Of a DNA stretch of 64,000 bases, positions 1 through 9,824 are shown in pieces. The notes beneath the pieces are model-generated. The model ran no database searches. It saw only the letters and a list, made by a program, of their open reading frames with translations, and was not told where the DNA came from. The DNA comes from Kosakonia pseudosacchari (lineage in GTDB: Bacteria > Pseudomonadota > Gammaproteobacteria > Enterobacterales > Enterobacteriaceae), in assembly GCF_900184035.1 (NCBI RefSeq), contig NZ_FXWP01000009.1, positions 496,001-560,000 of the forward strand. The letters run 5' to 3'. Numbering within the stretch: position 1 is the stretch's first letter; every line of letters begins with the position of its first letter. Made by a program: the position numbers and the translations under genes.

Positions 1-721
1 GGACGATATAGCGAGCCGATTCTGCGGCAGCCAGCATTGTGCCGTGCAATACAACGCGCCGCTGCGGGTAGGCAAGCACCGCGTGAAAATAGTCTGTCGA
101 TTGTGCGCCAGGGCGTAACTGCGCCAGATCCACGGTCATCGATACCGGCAAGCCGAAAAGGTTAACTGCCTGATCGAGCAGATGCGGCGCCAAATCATAC
201 CAGATGCCACTGCCTGGCCCGCCTTGCTCGCGCCAGCGGTTACGCACCTGTGGGCGGAAACGATCAAAATGCGATTCGAAATAGGCCACTTCGCCCAGCG
301 CACCGTCAGCCAGCAAGGCTTTCAGCGTTAAAAAATCGCTGTCCCAACGGCGGTTATGGAACACCGACAACACACGCCCGAGGCTACGCGCCAGCGCGTC
401 CAGCTCACGGGCTTGTGACAGTGTCACCGTGAAAGGTTTATCTACCACCACATGTTTGCCCGCTTCCAGCGCCGCTTTGGCCAGCGGGAAATGGGTATCG
501 TTCGGCGTGGGGATGACAATCAGGTCAATCGACGGATCGTTGAACAGATGCTTCGGCTCGGAGACAACCGGCACGGCTGGCCAATCCGCTTTTACTTTCG
601 ATTCGTCGCTGCTGGAAATCGCGGCCAGCTCCATTCCCGCCGTTCCGGCAATCAACGGCGCATGAAATGTTTTACTGGCGTAGCCATAACCTATTAATCC
701 GACACGGATATTATCGCTCAT
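1..721 (-). CDS. ydgJ: Gfo/Idh/MocA-family oxidoreductase YdgJ (partial, 3' end outside window)
   Basis: The reverse strand opens with ATG at 719-721 and stays open to the window edge, giving about 240 N-terminal residues of a protein normally near 346. The start reads MSDNIRVGLIGYGYASKTFH, a Rossmann nucleotide-binding motif (GYGYASKTFHAPL) typical of Gfo/Idh/MocA NAD(P)-dependent oxidoreductases. A VVVDKPFTVT segment sits where the family has its conserved Lys-Pro. The substrate of YdgJ is not settled. Identity is supported by position: ydgJ precedes blr, cnu and ydgK in E. coli, as here, and is transcribed away from blr. Nothing odd is seen in the visible part. Confidence 0.9.
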   Translation of the reverse strand, partial: MSDNIRVGLIGYGYASKTFHAPLIAGTAGMELAAISSSDESKVKADWPAVPVVSEPKHLFNDPSIDLIVIPTPNDTHFPLAKAALEAGKHVVVDKPFTVTLSQARELDALARSLGRVLSVFHNRRWDSDFLTLKALLADGALGEVAYFESHFDRFRPQVRNRWREQGGPGSGIWYDLAPHLLDQAVNLFGLPVSMTVDLAQLRPGAQSTDYFHAVLAYPQRRVVLHGTMLAAAESARYIV

Positions 722-924
722 AGAGTGGTCTCTCCTTATTGGAACGTCTATTTCACACCATCTGCCAGGTGGCGACAACCGCTTCAGCAACCCATTAGCG
801 AAACGAATGAATTTACCGCGCTCAGCCCTGGTTTCTGCCTAAAAAATCTGCTTAAATCTGCAACCAGGCGCCGGTTTTTATCGACAGCCGCAGATAAAAG
901 TAAACATCAGGGAGTAGTAAAAGT

Positions 925-1062
925 ATGGCCGGAATTTTCAATCGGATTATTGAATTAATGGGCTGGGTGGTACTCGGCATATCGACCATTCTTTTGGTTT
1001 TTGCCAGCCATATTGATAATTATCAGCCCCCTGAACAGAGCGTCGCGGCACAAAAGAAATAA
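925..1062 (+). CDS. blr: Blr, small divisome-associated membrane protein
   Basis: A 45-codon gene with ATG at 925 and a purine-rich ribosome site (AGGGAG, about 910-915). The product starts MAGIFNRIIELMGWVV, has one membrane segment at roughly residues 13-28, and ends with a hydrophilic tail containing ASHIDNYQPPEQS, which is nearly identical to E. coli Blr. E. coli Blr is 41 residues and begins at the equivalent of NRIIEL, so this one has a few extra N-terminal residues. Blr interacts with cell-division proteins and affects intrinsic beta-lactam susceptibility in E. coli. The position between ydgJ and cnu is conserved. Confidence 0.88.
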   Translation: MAGIFNRIIELMGWVVLGISTILLVFASHIDNYQPPEQSVAAQKK

Positions 1063-1307
1063 TCACCGCCATAAAACGCGCAAAGTGTAACTCAGCGTCA
1101 TATCGTTATTGCCAGCCATGGCGAAGGGCGTTAATCTTCACAGCCGGGCGCTGTTCTGGTGCCTGGTTTTACCTGAAAAGAAAACTCTTAATTTAGTGGC
1201 AGACCATTCCTGTGCTATTTACGCCCGGGTAATATTGTTTATTATTCGTACAAAATTAGCCCGCGTATATTTTCTGCCTCTTTCTTATTATATGGACACC
1301 CCTCGAC

Positions 1308-1523
1308 ATGACCGTTCAGGACTATTTATTAAAATTCCGCAAAATCAGTTCGCTTGAAAGTCTGGAAAAATTGTTTGATCACCTCAACTACACGCTGACC
1401 GACAGTGGTGAAATTATCAACATGTACCGCGCAGCCGATCATCGACGTGCTGAATTGGTTTCTGGCGGCCGCCTGTTTGACATTGGGTGCGTTCCGCGCT
1501 CGGTATGGCGCTACGTGCAGTAA
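1308..1523 (+). CDS. cnu: Cnu (YdgT), Hha-family nucleoid-associated protein
   Basis: 71 residues, the exact length of E. coli Cnu, beginning [20 protein letters not shown] and sharing [18 protein letters not shown] with it. Hha/YmoA proteins are small all-helical proteins that join H-NS or StpA filaments and help silence horizontally acquired genes; Cnu also binds an oriC-proximal sequence. A few residues differ from K-12 near the C-terminus ([11 protein letters not shown]). The ribosome site is weak; the start is chosen because it restores the family N-terminus. It lies alone between blr and ydgK. Confidence 0.95.
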   Translation: MTVQDYLLKFRKISSLESLEKLFDHLNYTLTDSGEIINMYRAADHRRAELVSGGRLFDIGCVPRSVWRYVQ

Positions 1524-1609
1524 CGCCGCTGGCATTCGTCGTGTAATGCTTTATACTCCTCGCCCGGCGAAATCATTCAGAGCATTAATGCCTTAACAGA
1601 GGAATACGC

Positions 1610-2050
1610 ATGACAACGACTCCCGCAGAAAGAATCGGAGGCTGGTTACTCGGCCCTCTGGCCTGGTTGCTGGTCACGTTATTAAGCACCTCGCTGGCAT
1701 TATTGCTGTATGCCACCGCCTTGATGACACCGCAGTCGGTCACGGCGTTGGGCGCACAACCGCTGAAACAGACCATACTGTGGTTCGTCTCGTTCGCCTT
1801 CGCTATTGCCATCTGGTATTACACCTTCTGGCTGGTTATCGCCTTTTTTAAACGCCGCCGCAGCGTGCCAAGGCACTATATTATCTGGCTTTTGGTCTGC
1901 GTATTGCTCTCCGTGAAAGCCTTTGCGTTCGCTCCCGTCTCCGACGAACTGGCGCTGCGTCAGTTACTCTTTCCGCTGCTTGCAGCCGCGTTGATGGTGC
2001 CCTATTTCAAGCGCTCAAGCCGCGTGAAAAGGACCTTTGTTAATCCGTAA
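1610..2050 (+). CDS. ydgK: YdgK, DUF2569-type inner-membrane protein
   Basis: 146 residues (E. coli YdgK about 136) with about four hydrophobic segments: near residues 10-35, 60-85, 92-110 and 118-135. Family motifs such as IGGWLLGPLAW at the N-terminus fit DUF2569. A short basic tail follows the last segment. Function unknown. It precedes the rsx operon, as in E. coli, with a 76-bp gap that could hold the rsx promoter. The ATG at 1610 has an upstream AGAGGAA. Confidence 0.88.
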   Translation: MTTTPAERIGGWLLGPLAWLLVTLLSTSLALLLYATALMTPQSVTALGAQPLKQTILWFVSFAFAIAIWYYTFWLVIAFFKRRRSVPRHYIIWLLVCVLLSVKAFAFAPVSDELALRQLLFPLLAAALMVPYFKRSSRVKRTFVNP

Positions 2051-2126
2051 AACCTTACAGTTATCCTGTTGTCGCCCGGTGCTGTTTGACCGATAATAGG
2101 CGGCTTTTTTTATTTCAGGCCACATA

Positions 2127-2708
2127 ATGACAGACTATCTGCTGCTATTTATCGGAACGGTACTGGTCAACAACTTCGTGCTGGTGAAGTTTCTTGGCTT
2201 GTGTCCGTTTATGGGCGTTTCCAAAAAACTGGAAAGCGCAATGGGCATGGGGCTGGCGACCACCTTCGTGATGACGATGGCGTCAATCTGTGCCTGGCTC
2301 ATCGATACATGGGTACTGATCCCGCTGGATTTAGTCTATCTGCGCACGCTGGCGTTTATCCTGATTATCGCCGTGGTGGTGCAGTTCACCGAAATGGTGG
2401 TGCGCAAAACCAGCCCGGCGCTTTATCGCCTGCTGGGTATCTTCCTGCCGCTGATCACCACTAACTGCGCAGTGCTCGGCGTGGCCCTGCTCAATATCAA
2501 TCTTGGGCACAATTTCATGCAATCGGCGTTGTATGGCTTCGCCGCCGCCGTAGGGTTCTCACTGGTGATGGTGTTATTCGCCGCGATTCGCGAACGTCTT
2601 GCCGTTGCCGATGTGCCCGCGCCCTTTCGCGGCAATGCGATTGCGTTAATCACTGCGGGCTTAATGTCTCTGGCCTTTATGGGCTTTAGTGGTCTGGTGA
2701 AACTGTAA
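2127..2708 (+). CDS. rsxA: RsxA, membrane subunit of the Rsx electron-transport complex
   Basis: 193 residues, as in E. coli. The protein is very hydrophobic with about six membrane helices, starting [20 protein letters not shown], with the [12 protein letters not shown] and [14 protein letters not shown] motifs shared by RsxA and RnfA. In the Rnf/Nqr superfamily these half-membrane Cys motifs hold an Fe-S centre between RsxA and RsxE. The complex uses NAD(P)H to keep the SoxR sensor reduced. First gene of a tightly packed operon; rsxB begins 2 bp after its stop. Confidence 0.96.
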   Translation: MTDYLLLFIGTVLVNNFVLVKFLGLCPFMGVSKKLESAMGMGLATTFVMTMASICAWLIDTWVLIPLDLVYLRTLAFILIIAVVVQFTEMVVRKTSPALYRLLGIFLPLITTNCAVLGVALLNINLGHNFMQSALYGFAAAVGFSLVMVLFAAIRERLAVADVPAPFRGNAIALITAGLMSLAFMGFSGLVKL

Positions 2709-2709
2709 T

Positions 2710-3288
2710 ATGAGTGCGATCTCCATAGCCGTTGCCGCACTGAGCGTGCTGGGGCTGCTGTTTGGCGTCATTCTGGGTTATGCCTCCCGCCGTTTTGCGG
2801 TGGAGGATGATCCGGTCGTTGAACGCGTTGATGAATTGTTACCGCAAAGCCAGTGTGGGCAGTGCGGCTACCCTGGCTGCCGTCCTTACGCTGAGGCGGT
2901 TGGTCTGCAGGGTGAAAAAATTAACCGCTGCGCTCCGGGCGGCGAAGCGGTAATGCTGAAAATCGCCGCGCTGCTGAATGTCGATCCGCAACCAATTGAT
3001 GGCGATGCAGCAGCGCTTGAGCCTGTGCGTATGCTGGCGGTAATCGATGAGAGCAATTGCATTGGCTGCACAAAATGCATTCAGGCTTGTCCGGTAGACG
3101 CCATTCTCGGCGCAACGCGCGCCATGCATACGGTGATGAGCGATCTGTGCACCGGCTGTAATCTTTGTGTGGATCCGTGCCCGACGCAGTGCATTGAACT
3201 GCGTCCTGTGGAAACGACCACCCATAGCTGGAAATGGGATTTGCAGTCCATTCCGGTGCGAAATATTCCTGTGGAACACCATGCTTAA
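2710..3288 (+). CDS. rsxB: RsxB, ferredoxin-type subunit
   Basis: 192 residues. It has an N-terminal membrane anchor (about residues 5-25), a four-Cys cluster-binding motif containing CGQCGYPGC near residues 49-57, then two 4Fe-4S ferredoxin motifs, [12 protein letters not shown] and [12 protein letters not shown]. This order is diagnostic of RnfB/RsxB, which carries electrons from RsxC towards the membrane subunits. Its last 8 bp overlap rsxC, implying translational coupling. Confidence 0.97.
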   Translation: MSAISIAVAALSVLGLLFGVILGYASRRFAVEDDPVVERVDELLPQSQCGQCGYPGCRPYAEAVGLQGEKINRCAPGGEAVMLKIAALLNVDPQPIDGDAAALEPVRMLAVIDESNCIGCTKCIQACPVDAILGATRAMHTVMSDLCTGCNLCVDPCPTQCIELRPVETTTHSWKWDLQSIPVRNIPVEHHA

Positions 3289-5629
3289 GTTATTTTCCGC
3301 TTTCCGAAAAGAGAAACTGTGGGATTTTCACGGCGGTATTCACCCGCCTGAAATGAAAACCCAATCAAACGGCACGCCGCTGCGCCAGTTGCCGCTGGCG
3401 AACCGCTTTGTGATCCCCCTCAAGCAGCACCTTGGTGCTGAAGGCGAACTGTGCGTGCGCGTCGGTGACAAGGTATTGCGCGGGCAACCGCTGACGCGGG
3501 GTCGTGGCCGTATGTTGCCTGTTCATGCGCCAACTTCCGGCACCGTGGTCGCGATTGCGCCCCACTCCACCGCGCATCCCTCCGCGCTGCCAGAGATGAG
3601 CGTCATTATTGAAGCGGATGGTGAAGATCGCTGGATCGAGCGTGACGGCTGGCCGGATTACCGTTCCCACAGTTATGACGCGTTAATTGAGCGTATCCAT
3701 CAGTTTGGCGTTGCGGGGCTTGGCGGTGCGGGCTTCCCTACCGCAGCAAAACTGCACGGCGGTGGCGATAAAATCGACACGCTGATTATTAACGCGGCGG
3801 AATGCGAACCCTATATCACCGCCGATGACCGTTTAATGCAGGATTGCGCGGCGCAGATTATGGAAGGCGTGCGCATTCTGGCGCACATTCTTAAACCGCG
3901 TCAGGTGTTGATTGGTATTGAGGATAACAAACCGCAGGCGATCTCGATGATGCGTGCGGTACTGGCGGGCAGCCATGATATTCAGTTGAAAGTCATTCCA
4001 ACGAAATATCCCTCCGGCGGTGCCAAACAGCTTACGCAGATCCTCACCGGCAAGCAGGTGCCGCATGGCGGGCGTTCGTCGGACATCGGTATTCTGATGC
4101 AAAACGTCGGTACCGCGTATGCGGTTAAACGCGCGGTGATCGACGGCGAGCCTTTAACGGAGCGCGTTGTGACGGTGACCGGTGAAGCGGTTACCCGGCC
4201 GGGAAATGTCTGGGCGCGCCTGGGAACACCGGTTCGCCATCTGCTGGATTTCGCCGGTTTCTGTCCTTCTTCCGGGCAACTGGTGATTATGGGCGGTCCG
4301 CTGATGGGCTTTACGCTGCCGTGGCTGGATGTGCCGGTAGTCAAAATCACCAACTGCCTGTTGGCGCCTTCCGCCAGCGAAATGGGCGAGCCGCAGGAAG
4401 AGAAAGGCTGTATTCGCTGTAGCGCCTGCGCCGACGCCTGCCCGGCCGATTTGCTGCCTCAGCAACTCTACTGGTTCAGCAAAGGCCAGCAGCACGACAA
4501 AGCGACGGCGCATAACCTTTCTGACTGCATCGAATGTGGTGCCTGCGCCTGGGTGTGCCCAAGTAATATTCCGCTGGTGCAATATTTCCGCCAGGAGAAG
4601 GCAGAGATTTACGCCATCGCCGAGGAAGAAAAACGCAACGCCGAGGCTAAAGCACGCTTTGAAGCGCGTCAGGCACGTCTTGAGCGGGAAAAAATCGCCC
4701 GCCAGCAGCGTCATAAACAGGCTGCGGTTCAACCTGCCGCTAAAGATCAACAGGCAATTGATGCCGCGCTGGCGCGCGTACGCGAAAAACAGACGACCGC
4801 CGCGCAGCCAGTTGTAATTCAGGCTGGTGCCCAGCCCGATAACAGCGACGTGATTGCAGCGCGCGAAGCACGCAAAGCGCAGGCGCGCGCTCGCCAGGCG
4901 GAAAAAGCGCAGCAGCTGGAAAACAGTGCCGCCACCGGCGAAACAGCCGATCCACGCAAAGCCGCGGTTGAAGCGGCGATTGCCCGCGCCAAAGCGCGTA
5001 AACTCGCCCAGAGCCAGTCTGCTGAATCGGCAGCCAAAGCTGATCAGCCGCAGATTGAGACCGAACAACAGGCTGAATCTGTACCGGTCGATCCACGTAA
5101 AGCCGCCGTTGAAGCGGCGATTGCCCGCGCCAAAGCGCGTAAACTCGCGCAGAGTCAGTCTGCTGAATCGGCAGCCAAAGCTGAGCAACCGCAGATTGAG
5201 GCCGAACAACAGGCTGAATCTGCACCGGTCGATCCGCGTAAAGCCGCCGTTGAAGCGGCGATTGCCCGCGCCAAAGCGCGTAAACTCGCGCAGAGCCAGT
5301 CTGCTGAATCGGCAGCCAAAGCTGATCAGCCGCAGATTGAGGCCGGACAACAAGCTGAATCGGCAGCCAATGTTGAGCAACCTCATGTGGAAACAGAACA
5401 ATCACCGGCTGAATCAGCACCGGTCGATCCACGCAAAGCCGCCGTTGAAGCGGCGATTGCCCGCGCCAAAGCGCGCAAATTAGAACAACGACAAGCCGCC
5501 GCGCAAGCTGATGATGTCTCGTCTTTTGCGCAGGCTGCCAATGACGACCCGCGCAAAGCCGCAGTCGCCGCAGCCATCGCCCGTGTTCAGGCGAAGAAGG
5601 CCGCACAGCAAGCCGTTAACGAGGATTAA
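3281..5629 (+). CDS. rsxC: RsxC, NADH-binding subunit with a long repeat-rich C-terminal tail
   Basis: Start ATG 3281 lies inside the end of rsxB and yields 782 residues beginning [10 protein letters not shown]; an in-frame upstream start at 3167 would overlap rsxB far too much. The N-terminal two-thirds matches RnfC/RsxC: a barrel-like region, a [10 protein letters not shown] glycine-rich FMN/NADH-site motif, and two 4Fe-4S motifs ([12 protein letters not shown] and [12 protein letters not shown]). The last roughly 300 residues are Ala/Lys/Gln/Glu-rich, probably helical, with five DPRKAAV units. E. coli RsxC is about 740 residues, so the tail appears longer here. RsxC oxidises NAD(P)H and passes electrons to RsxB. 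Confidence 0.96.
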   Translation: MLKLFSAFRKEKLWDFHGGIHPPEMKTQSNGTPLRQLPLANRFVIPLKQHLGAEGELCVRVGDKVLRGQPLTRGRGRMLPVHAPTSGTVVAIAPHSTAHPSALPEMSVIIEADGEDRWIERDGWPDYRSHSYDALIERIHQFGVAGLGGAGFPTAAKLHGGGDKIDTLIINAAECEPYITADDRLMQDCAAQIMEGVRILAHILKPRQVLIGIEDNKPQAISMMRAVLAGSHDIQLKVIPTKYPSGGAKQLTQILTGKQVPHGGRSSDIGILMQNVGTAYAVKRAVIDGEPLTERVVTVTGEAVTRPGNVWARLGTPVRHLLDFAGFCPSSGQLVIMGGPLMGFTLPWLDVPVVKITNCLLAPSASEMGEPQEEKGCIRCSACADACPADLLPQQLYWFSKGQQHDKATAHNLSDCIECGACAWVCPSNIPLVQYFRQEKAEIYAIAEEEKRNAEAKARFEARQARLEREKIARQQRHKQAAVQPAAKDQQAIDAALARVREKQTTAAQPVVIQAGAQPDNSDVIAAREARKAQARARQAEKAQQLENSAATGETADPRKAAVEAAIARAKARKLAQSQSAESAAKADQPQIETEQQAESVPVDPRKAAVEAAIARAKARKLAQSQSAESAAKAEQPQIEAEQQAESAPVDPRKAAVEAAIARAKARKLAQSQSAESAAKADQPQIEAGQQAESAANVEQPHVETEQSPAESAPVDPRKAAVEAAIARAKARKLEQRQAAAQADDVSSFAQAANDDPRKAAVAAAIARVQAKKAAQQAVNED
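4949..5599 (+). repeat. Tandem repeats encoding the RsxC C-terminal tail
   Basis: Five in-frame units start with DPRKAAV codons at 4949, 5090, 5231, 5426 and 5546. The first two spacings are exactly 141 bp (47 residues), the next is 195 bp and the last 120 bp. Units 1-3 are nearly identical in DNA, each carrying [20 protein letters not shown]. All spacings are multiples of three, so unit gain or loss would keep the reading frame. The last unit ends near 5599. Confidence 0.93.
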
Positions 5630-6682
5630 ATGGTTTTCAGAATCGCAAGTTCCCCTTATACCCATAACCAGCGCCAGACCTCACGTATTATGCTGCTGGT
5701 GACGCTCGCGACCGTGCCGGGCATTGCTGCGCAACTGTGGTTTTTCGGTTGGGGGACGCTGATACAGATCATTCTCGCGATTATCAGCGCACTGGCTGCC
5801 GAAGCGCTGGTACTGAAATTACGCAAGCAGAACGTTGGTGCGATCCTGGCGGATAATTCTGCCCTGCTGACCGGTCTGCTGCTGGCTATCAGTATTCCCT
5901 CCTTCGCCCCGTGGTGGATGGTGGTACTTGGCACCGTGTTCGCGGTGATTATCGCCAAGCAGCTTTATGGCGGGTTAGGCCACAACCCGTTTAACCCGGC
6001 GATGATTGGCTATGTGGTGCTGCTTATCTCCTTCCCGGTGCAGATGACCAGCTGGCTGCCGCCGTATGAAATCGCACGTACCGTGCCTGGCTTCATGGAT
6101 GCACTGCAGGTTATTTTCACTGGTCACACTGCCGCTGGCGCAAATATGGAAACGCTGCGCATTGGTATCGATGGCGTCAGCCAGGCGACGCCGCTCGACA
6201 CCTTTAAAACTTCATTGCATGCCGGACACAGCGTTGAGCAGATCCTGCAATCCCCCATCTATAGCGGCATGCTGGCCGGTGCGGGCTGGCAGTGGGTCAA
6301 CCTCGGTTATCTGGCCGGTGGTCTGTTCCTGCTGTGGCAAAAAACCATTCGCTGGCATATCCCGGTAAGCTTCCTGCTGACGCTGGCGATTTGTGCCGCA
6401 CTCGGCTGGATTTTCGCTCCGCAATCGCTGGCTGCGCCGCAATTGCATCTGTTCTCTGGCGCAACCATGCTGGGCGCGTTTTTCATTCTGACCGATCCGG
6501 TTACCGCCTCGACCACCAACAAAGGCCGTCTGATTTTTGGCGCGCTGGCGGGCGTGCTGGTGTGGCTTATCCGCAGTTATGGCGGCTACCCGGATGGCGT
6601 GGCCTTTGCCGTATTACTGGCAAATATTACCGTGCCGTTGATTGATTACTACACGCGTCCGCGCGTGTACGGGCATCGTTAA
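5630..6682 (+). CDS. rsxD: RsxD, flavin-carrying membrane subunit
   Basis: 350 residues (E. coli 352) with many membrane helices and ATG immediately after the rsxC stop codon. The [20 protein letters not shown] segment carries the SGAT threonine that binds FMN covalently in the RnfD/NqrB family. It forms part of the membrane path of the Rsx complex. The N-terminus [15 protein letters not shown] is shared with E. coli. Confidence 0.96.
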   Translation: MVFRIASSPYTHNQRQTSRIMLLVTLATVPGIAAQLWFFGWGTLIQIILAIISALAAEALVLKLRKQNVGAILADNSALLTGLLLAISIPSFAPWWMVVLGTVFAVIIAKQLYGGLGHNPFNPAMIGYVVLLISFPVQMTSWLPPYEIARTVPGFMDALQVIFTGHTAAGANMETLRIGIDGVSQATPLDTFKTSLHAGHSVEQILQSPIYSGMLAGAGWQWVNLGYLAGGLFLLWQKTIRWHIPVSFLLTLAICAALGWIFAPQSLAAPQLHLFSGATMLGAFFILTDPVTASTTNKGRLIFGALAGVLVWLIRSYGGYPDGVAFAVLLANITVPLIDYYTRPRVYGHR

Positions 6683-6691
6683 GGAGCCGCC

Positions 6692-7312
6692 ATGCTAAAG
6701 ACAATGCGTAAACATGGCGTGACGCTGGCGCTGTTCGCCGCTGGTTCTACCGGGCTGACCGCCGCAATAGACCAAATGACCAAAACAACCATTGCCGACC
6801 AGGCTGCGCTGCAACAAAAAGCACTGTTTGATCAGGTGATCCCTGGCGACAGCTATAATAACTCGCTGCAACAGAGCTGTTTACTGGTCAGCGATCCGGC
6901 GCTTGGCAAAGGGCAACACCATGTGTGGATCGCCAAAAAAGATGACAAGCCGGTTGCCGCAGTTCTTGAAGCGACCGCACCGGACGGTTACTCAGGCGCC
7001 ATCCAGCTACTTGTTGGCGCAGATTTTAGCGGCACAGTGCTGGGCGTGCGCGTGACGGAGCACCATGAAACGCCGGGTCTCGGCGATAAGATTGAGCTGC
7101 GTATTTCCGACTGGATCACCCACTTCGCCGGAAAGCGGATTGACGGCGCGACCGATGGCTATTTCGCGGTGAAAAAAGATGGCGGTGATTTTGATCAGTT
7201 TACCGGGGCGACCATCACGCCGCGCGCGGTCGTTAACGCGGTAAAACGAACCGGCCTGTACGCGATGACACTACCGGAACAGCTTTCCCGTTTACCGGGT
7301 TGTGGAGAGTAA
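6692..7312 (+). CDS. rsxG: RsxG, FMN-binding periplasm-facing subunit
   Basis: 206 residues, as in E. coli. One N-terminal membrane anchor (about residues 9-28) is followed by a soluble FMN-binding domain. The [19 protein letters not shown] segment contains the TGAT threonine that takes a phosphoester-linked FMN in RnfG/NqrC proteins, and [10 protein letters not shown] is another family motif. The ribosome site AAGGAG precedes the ATG at 6692. Confidence 0.96.
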   Translation: MLKTMRKHGVTLALFAAGSTGLTAAIDQMTKTTIADQAALQQKALFDQVIPGDSYNNSLQQSCLLVSDPALGKGQHHVWIAKKDDKPVAAVLEATAPDGYSGAIQLLVGADFSGTVLGVRVTEHHETPGLGDKIELRISDWITHFAGKRIDGATDGYFAVKKDGGDFDQFTGATITPRAVVNAVKRTGLYAMTLPEQLSRLPGCGE

Positions 7313-7315
7313 GCG

Positions 7316-8014
7316 ATGAGCGAAGTCAAAGAGGTTATTGTTCAGGGGCTGTGGAAAAACAACTCTGCGCTGGTACAACTGCTGGGTATGTGCCCGCTAC
7401 TGGCGGTGACGTCCACCGCCACCAACGCACTGGGTCTGGGGCTGGCAACAACGCTGGTGTTAACCCTGACCAATCTGTTTATTTCCACCCTGCGTCGCTG
7501 GACACCAGATGAGATCCGCATCCCGATTTACGTGATGATTATTGCCTCGGTGGTCAGCGCGGTACAAATGCTGATCAACGCCTATGCGTTCGGTCTTTAC
7601 CAGTCACTGGGCATTTTTATTCCGCTGATCGTCACCAACTGTATCGTGGTCGGTCGTGCTGAAGCCTTTGCGGCAAAAAAAGGCCCGGCACTTTCTGCAC
7701 TCGACGGCTTCTCTATTGGCATGGGTGCAACCTGCGCCATGTTCGTACTGGGTTCCCTGCGTGAGATCCTCGGTAACGGTACGCTGTTTGACGGCGCAGA
7801 TGGGCTGTTAGGCGGCTGGGCGAAAGTGCTGCGCATAGAAGTGTTCCACACCGATTCCCCATTCCTGCTGGCGATGTTGCCGCCGGGCGCGTTTATTGGC
7901 CTCGGCATGATGCTGGCGGTGAAATACCTTATCGATCAGAAGATGAAAAAACGCCGTGAAGCGGCGGTGACCGCGGCAAACGACAGCACTCAGGCCGCGC
8001 CCGGGAAGGCATAA
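7316..8014 (+). CDS. rsxE: RsxE, membrane subunit
   Basis: 232 residues with about six membrane segments. It is homologous to RsxA and contains matching motifs ([26 protein letters not shown]). The cysteines at the half-helix ends pair with those of RsxA around an Fe-S cluster in Rnf/Nqr structures. It ends with a basic tail. The stop codon overlaps the nth start by one base (TAATG). Confidence 0.96.
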   Translation: MSEVKEVIVQGLWKNNSALVQLLGMCPLLAVTSTATNALGLGLATTLVLTLTNLFISTLRRWTPDEIRIPIYVMIIASVVSAVQMLINAYAFGLYQSLGIFIPLIVTNCIVVGRAEAFAAKKGPALSALDGFSIGMGATCAMFVLGSLREILGNGTLFDGADGLLGGWAKVLRIEVFHTDSPFLLAMLPPGAFIGLGMMLAVKYLIDQKMKKRREAAVTAANDSTQAAPGKA

Positions 8015-8649
8015 TGAATAAAGCAAAACGACTGGAAATTTTAACCCGCTTACGGGAAAACAATCCGCACCCGACCACCGAGCTGAATTTCACCTCACCG
8101 TTTGAGCTGCTGATCGCTGTACTGCTCTCTGCGCAGGCTACCGATGTCAGCGTCAATAAAGCCACCGCGCTACTCTACCCAGTGGCAAACACACCTAAGG
8201 CGATGCTGGAACTGGGCGTTGAAGGGGTGAAACAGTACATCAAAACCATCGGCTTGTTTAACAGCAAAGCGGAGAATGTCATTAAGACCTGCCGTATTTT
8301 GCTGGAAAAGCACAATGGCGAAGTGCCGGAAGACAGGGCCGCGCTGGAAGCTCTGCCGGGTGTCGGGCGTAAGACCGCCAATGTGGTACTCAACACCGCG
8401 TTTGGCTGGCCGACCATCGCTGTGGACACGCATATTTTTCGCGTTTCTAACCGCACGCGTTTCGCGCCGGGTAAAAACGTTGAGGAAGTGGAAGAGAAGC
8501 TGCTGAAAGTTGTGCCTGCTGAATTTAAAGTCGATTGCCACCACTGGTTGATCCTGCACGGGCGATACACCTGCATCGCCCGTAAGCCGCGCTGCGGCTC
8601 CTGCATTATTGAAGATCTGTGCGAGTACGACAGTAAAGTCGATAATTAA
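8014..8649 (+). CDS. nth: Endonuclease III, DNA glycosylase/AP lyase
   Basis: 211 residues, the E. coli length. It has a helix-hairpin-helix LPGVGRKTANVVLN with the catalytic Lys, followed by VDTHIFRVSNR carrying the catalytic Asp, and the C-terminal 4Fe-4S loop with C-x6-C-x2-C-x5-C (CIARKPRCGSCIIEDLC). The enzyme removes oxidised pyrimidines and nicks abasic sites in base-excision repair. It is the last gene of the rsx operon, coupled to rsxE by a one-base overlap. Confidence 0.98.
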   Translation: MNKAKRLEILTRLRENNPHPTTELNFTSPFELLIAVLLSAQATDVSVNKATALLYPVANTPKAMLELGVEGVKQYIKTIGLFNSKAENVIKTCRILLEKHNGEVPEDRAALEALPGVGRKTANVVLNTAFGWPTIAVDTHIFRVSNRTRFAPGKNVEEVEEKLLKVVPAEFKVDCHHWLILHGRYTCIARKPRCGSCIIEDLCEYDSKVDN

Positions 8650-8655
8650 CGCCCG

Positions 8656-9081
8656 TCAGAACGGGCGCATCACTGCCAGCAGAATAATCACCGCAACGGC
8701 GACAATGGTTATGCCGGTGGCATTGCGAATAGCCCCCATACCTTTCACCGCTTCACCTGTCGCTATGCGGCGCAGTGTGGCAGAGAGAAAACCATGCAGG
8801 CCGGAAAGCAGCAGCACCACCACCACCTTGATTATCAGCCACAGATGCGGCATTTGACCGTGCGCAATCACCATTACCGCACCCGCGACCCACAGCAGTA
8901 ACATTGCAGGCGTGGTGATTTTACGGCTCCAGCGGCGTACATCGCCCGTCAGCGCGACACGCGAGGTGTTATCCGCTTGTGTTGCGCACCAGCCGGCAAC
9001 GACAGCCATAACCAGCATTCCGCCTATCCAGACGATGGCCGCCGCGATATGTAACGCATTGAGCCATGGATGAAAGTTCAT
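8656..9081 (-). CDS. CopD/HemJ-like four-helix membrane protein
   Basis: 141 residues from the ATG at 9081, preceded by AGGAG at 7-bp spacing; an upstream in-frame start at 9114 lacks a site. Four hydrophobic segments lie near residues 7-27, 50-68, 78-98 and 118-138. LHIAAAIVWIGGMLVM and IIKVVVVLLLSGLHGFL resemble the conserved His/Lys-containing helices of the CopD/HemJ (UPF0093) superfamily, in which members act in copper handling or protoporphyrinogen oxidation. The exact role cannot be assigned. It is convergent with nth, its stop lying a few bases after nth, and has no counterpart between nth and dtpA in E. coli K-12. Confidence 0.7.
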   Translation of the reverse strand: MNFHPWLNALHIAAAIVWIGGMLVMAVVAGWCATQADNTSRVALTGDVRRWSRKITTPAMLLLWVAGAVMVIAHGQMPHLWLIIKVVVVLLLSGLHGFLSATLRRIATGEAVKGMGAIRNATGITIVAVAVIILLAVMRPF

Positions 9082-9824
9082 ATTTCGACTCCTGTGTAAT
9101 AAAGACTGCGGCAAGTCTGACAGCGTATCTGTCCCCTGTCATGAACAATGCGCGGCAAATAGCAGAAAAGGTCTCGTTATTGATCCCGGATTGGTTACCC
9201 AACGAATCGCGGATAAGAGAACTCGCTGATTTTATGTCATAACTTTATGTGATAACGCTCACGTCTCTGTAAATTACTCAAAATGTCGAATGATTGCGCG
9301 TAAATCGTGATATTGAGCAAATAATCGTCCGCTTATGCGTATTTAATGAGATTATTCCTTTTTTTAGAAGAAAAAAATCCAACTAATGGCTATTTCGGTG
9401 ACTATTGCTAACACAATGTTAAAAAAGAGATTAACAATGTTCACGGAATGGTTGCAGTGCAAACTTTAATCACGTTTAGCAAGAGATATGACCAGATTGA
9501 TTACATAAACCAGCCCAATGCACTACTATTCAGCCAAAATAGCAGAACATATGCCTTAATGCGCAATCTAACCCCCGGACTATAGTAGAAAAATCCACTT
9601 TTGTTTCCATGATGAAATTTAACTCTGAATAACAAATAGAAACACCGAGCATTGTAATGCCCTGGATCTATGTAACAGAATATGTCAAAAGACTTGCCTG
9701 AACGCGCCGGATAGTGAACATTAACCGCCGTTTTCCCCTCCCAATATAACTATAAGCGTGATGAACTCTGGTCATTGCGCGCTGAACACCCCCGTTAATA
9801 TGGGATGTAAAAAAAGAGGTATAT
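9082..9824. other. 743-bp gene-free region upstream of dtpA
   Basis: No convincing gene was found on either strand. The stretch is AT-rich (for example around 9290-9560). It separates the divergent CopD/HemJ-like gene from dtpA, so it should hold both promoters. A CRP-like site lies at 9248-9263. In E. coli dtpA is controlled by OmpR and has a long upstream region; I did not identify a defensible OmpR site by eye. Confidence 0.6.
9248..9263. promoter_or_regulatory. Candidate CRP-cAMP binding site
   Basis: TGTGATAACGCTCACG matches the CRP consensus TGTGA-N6-TCACA with one mismatch at the last base. It lies 166 bp upstream of the CopD/HemJ-like gene start and about 560 bp upstream of dtpA, so it is more likely to serve the former or an unseen transcript. 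Confidence 0.55.

Noticed and set aside
4154..5401. Reverse-strand frame of 415 codons across rsxC
   Set aside because: Low-complexity shadow of the DPRKAAV repeats; rsxC on the forward strand is certain.
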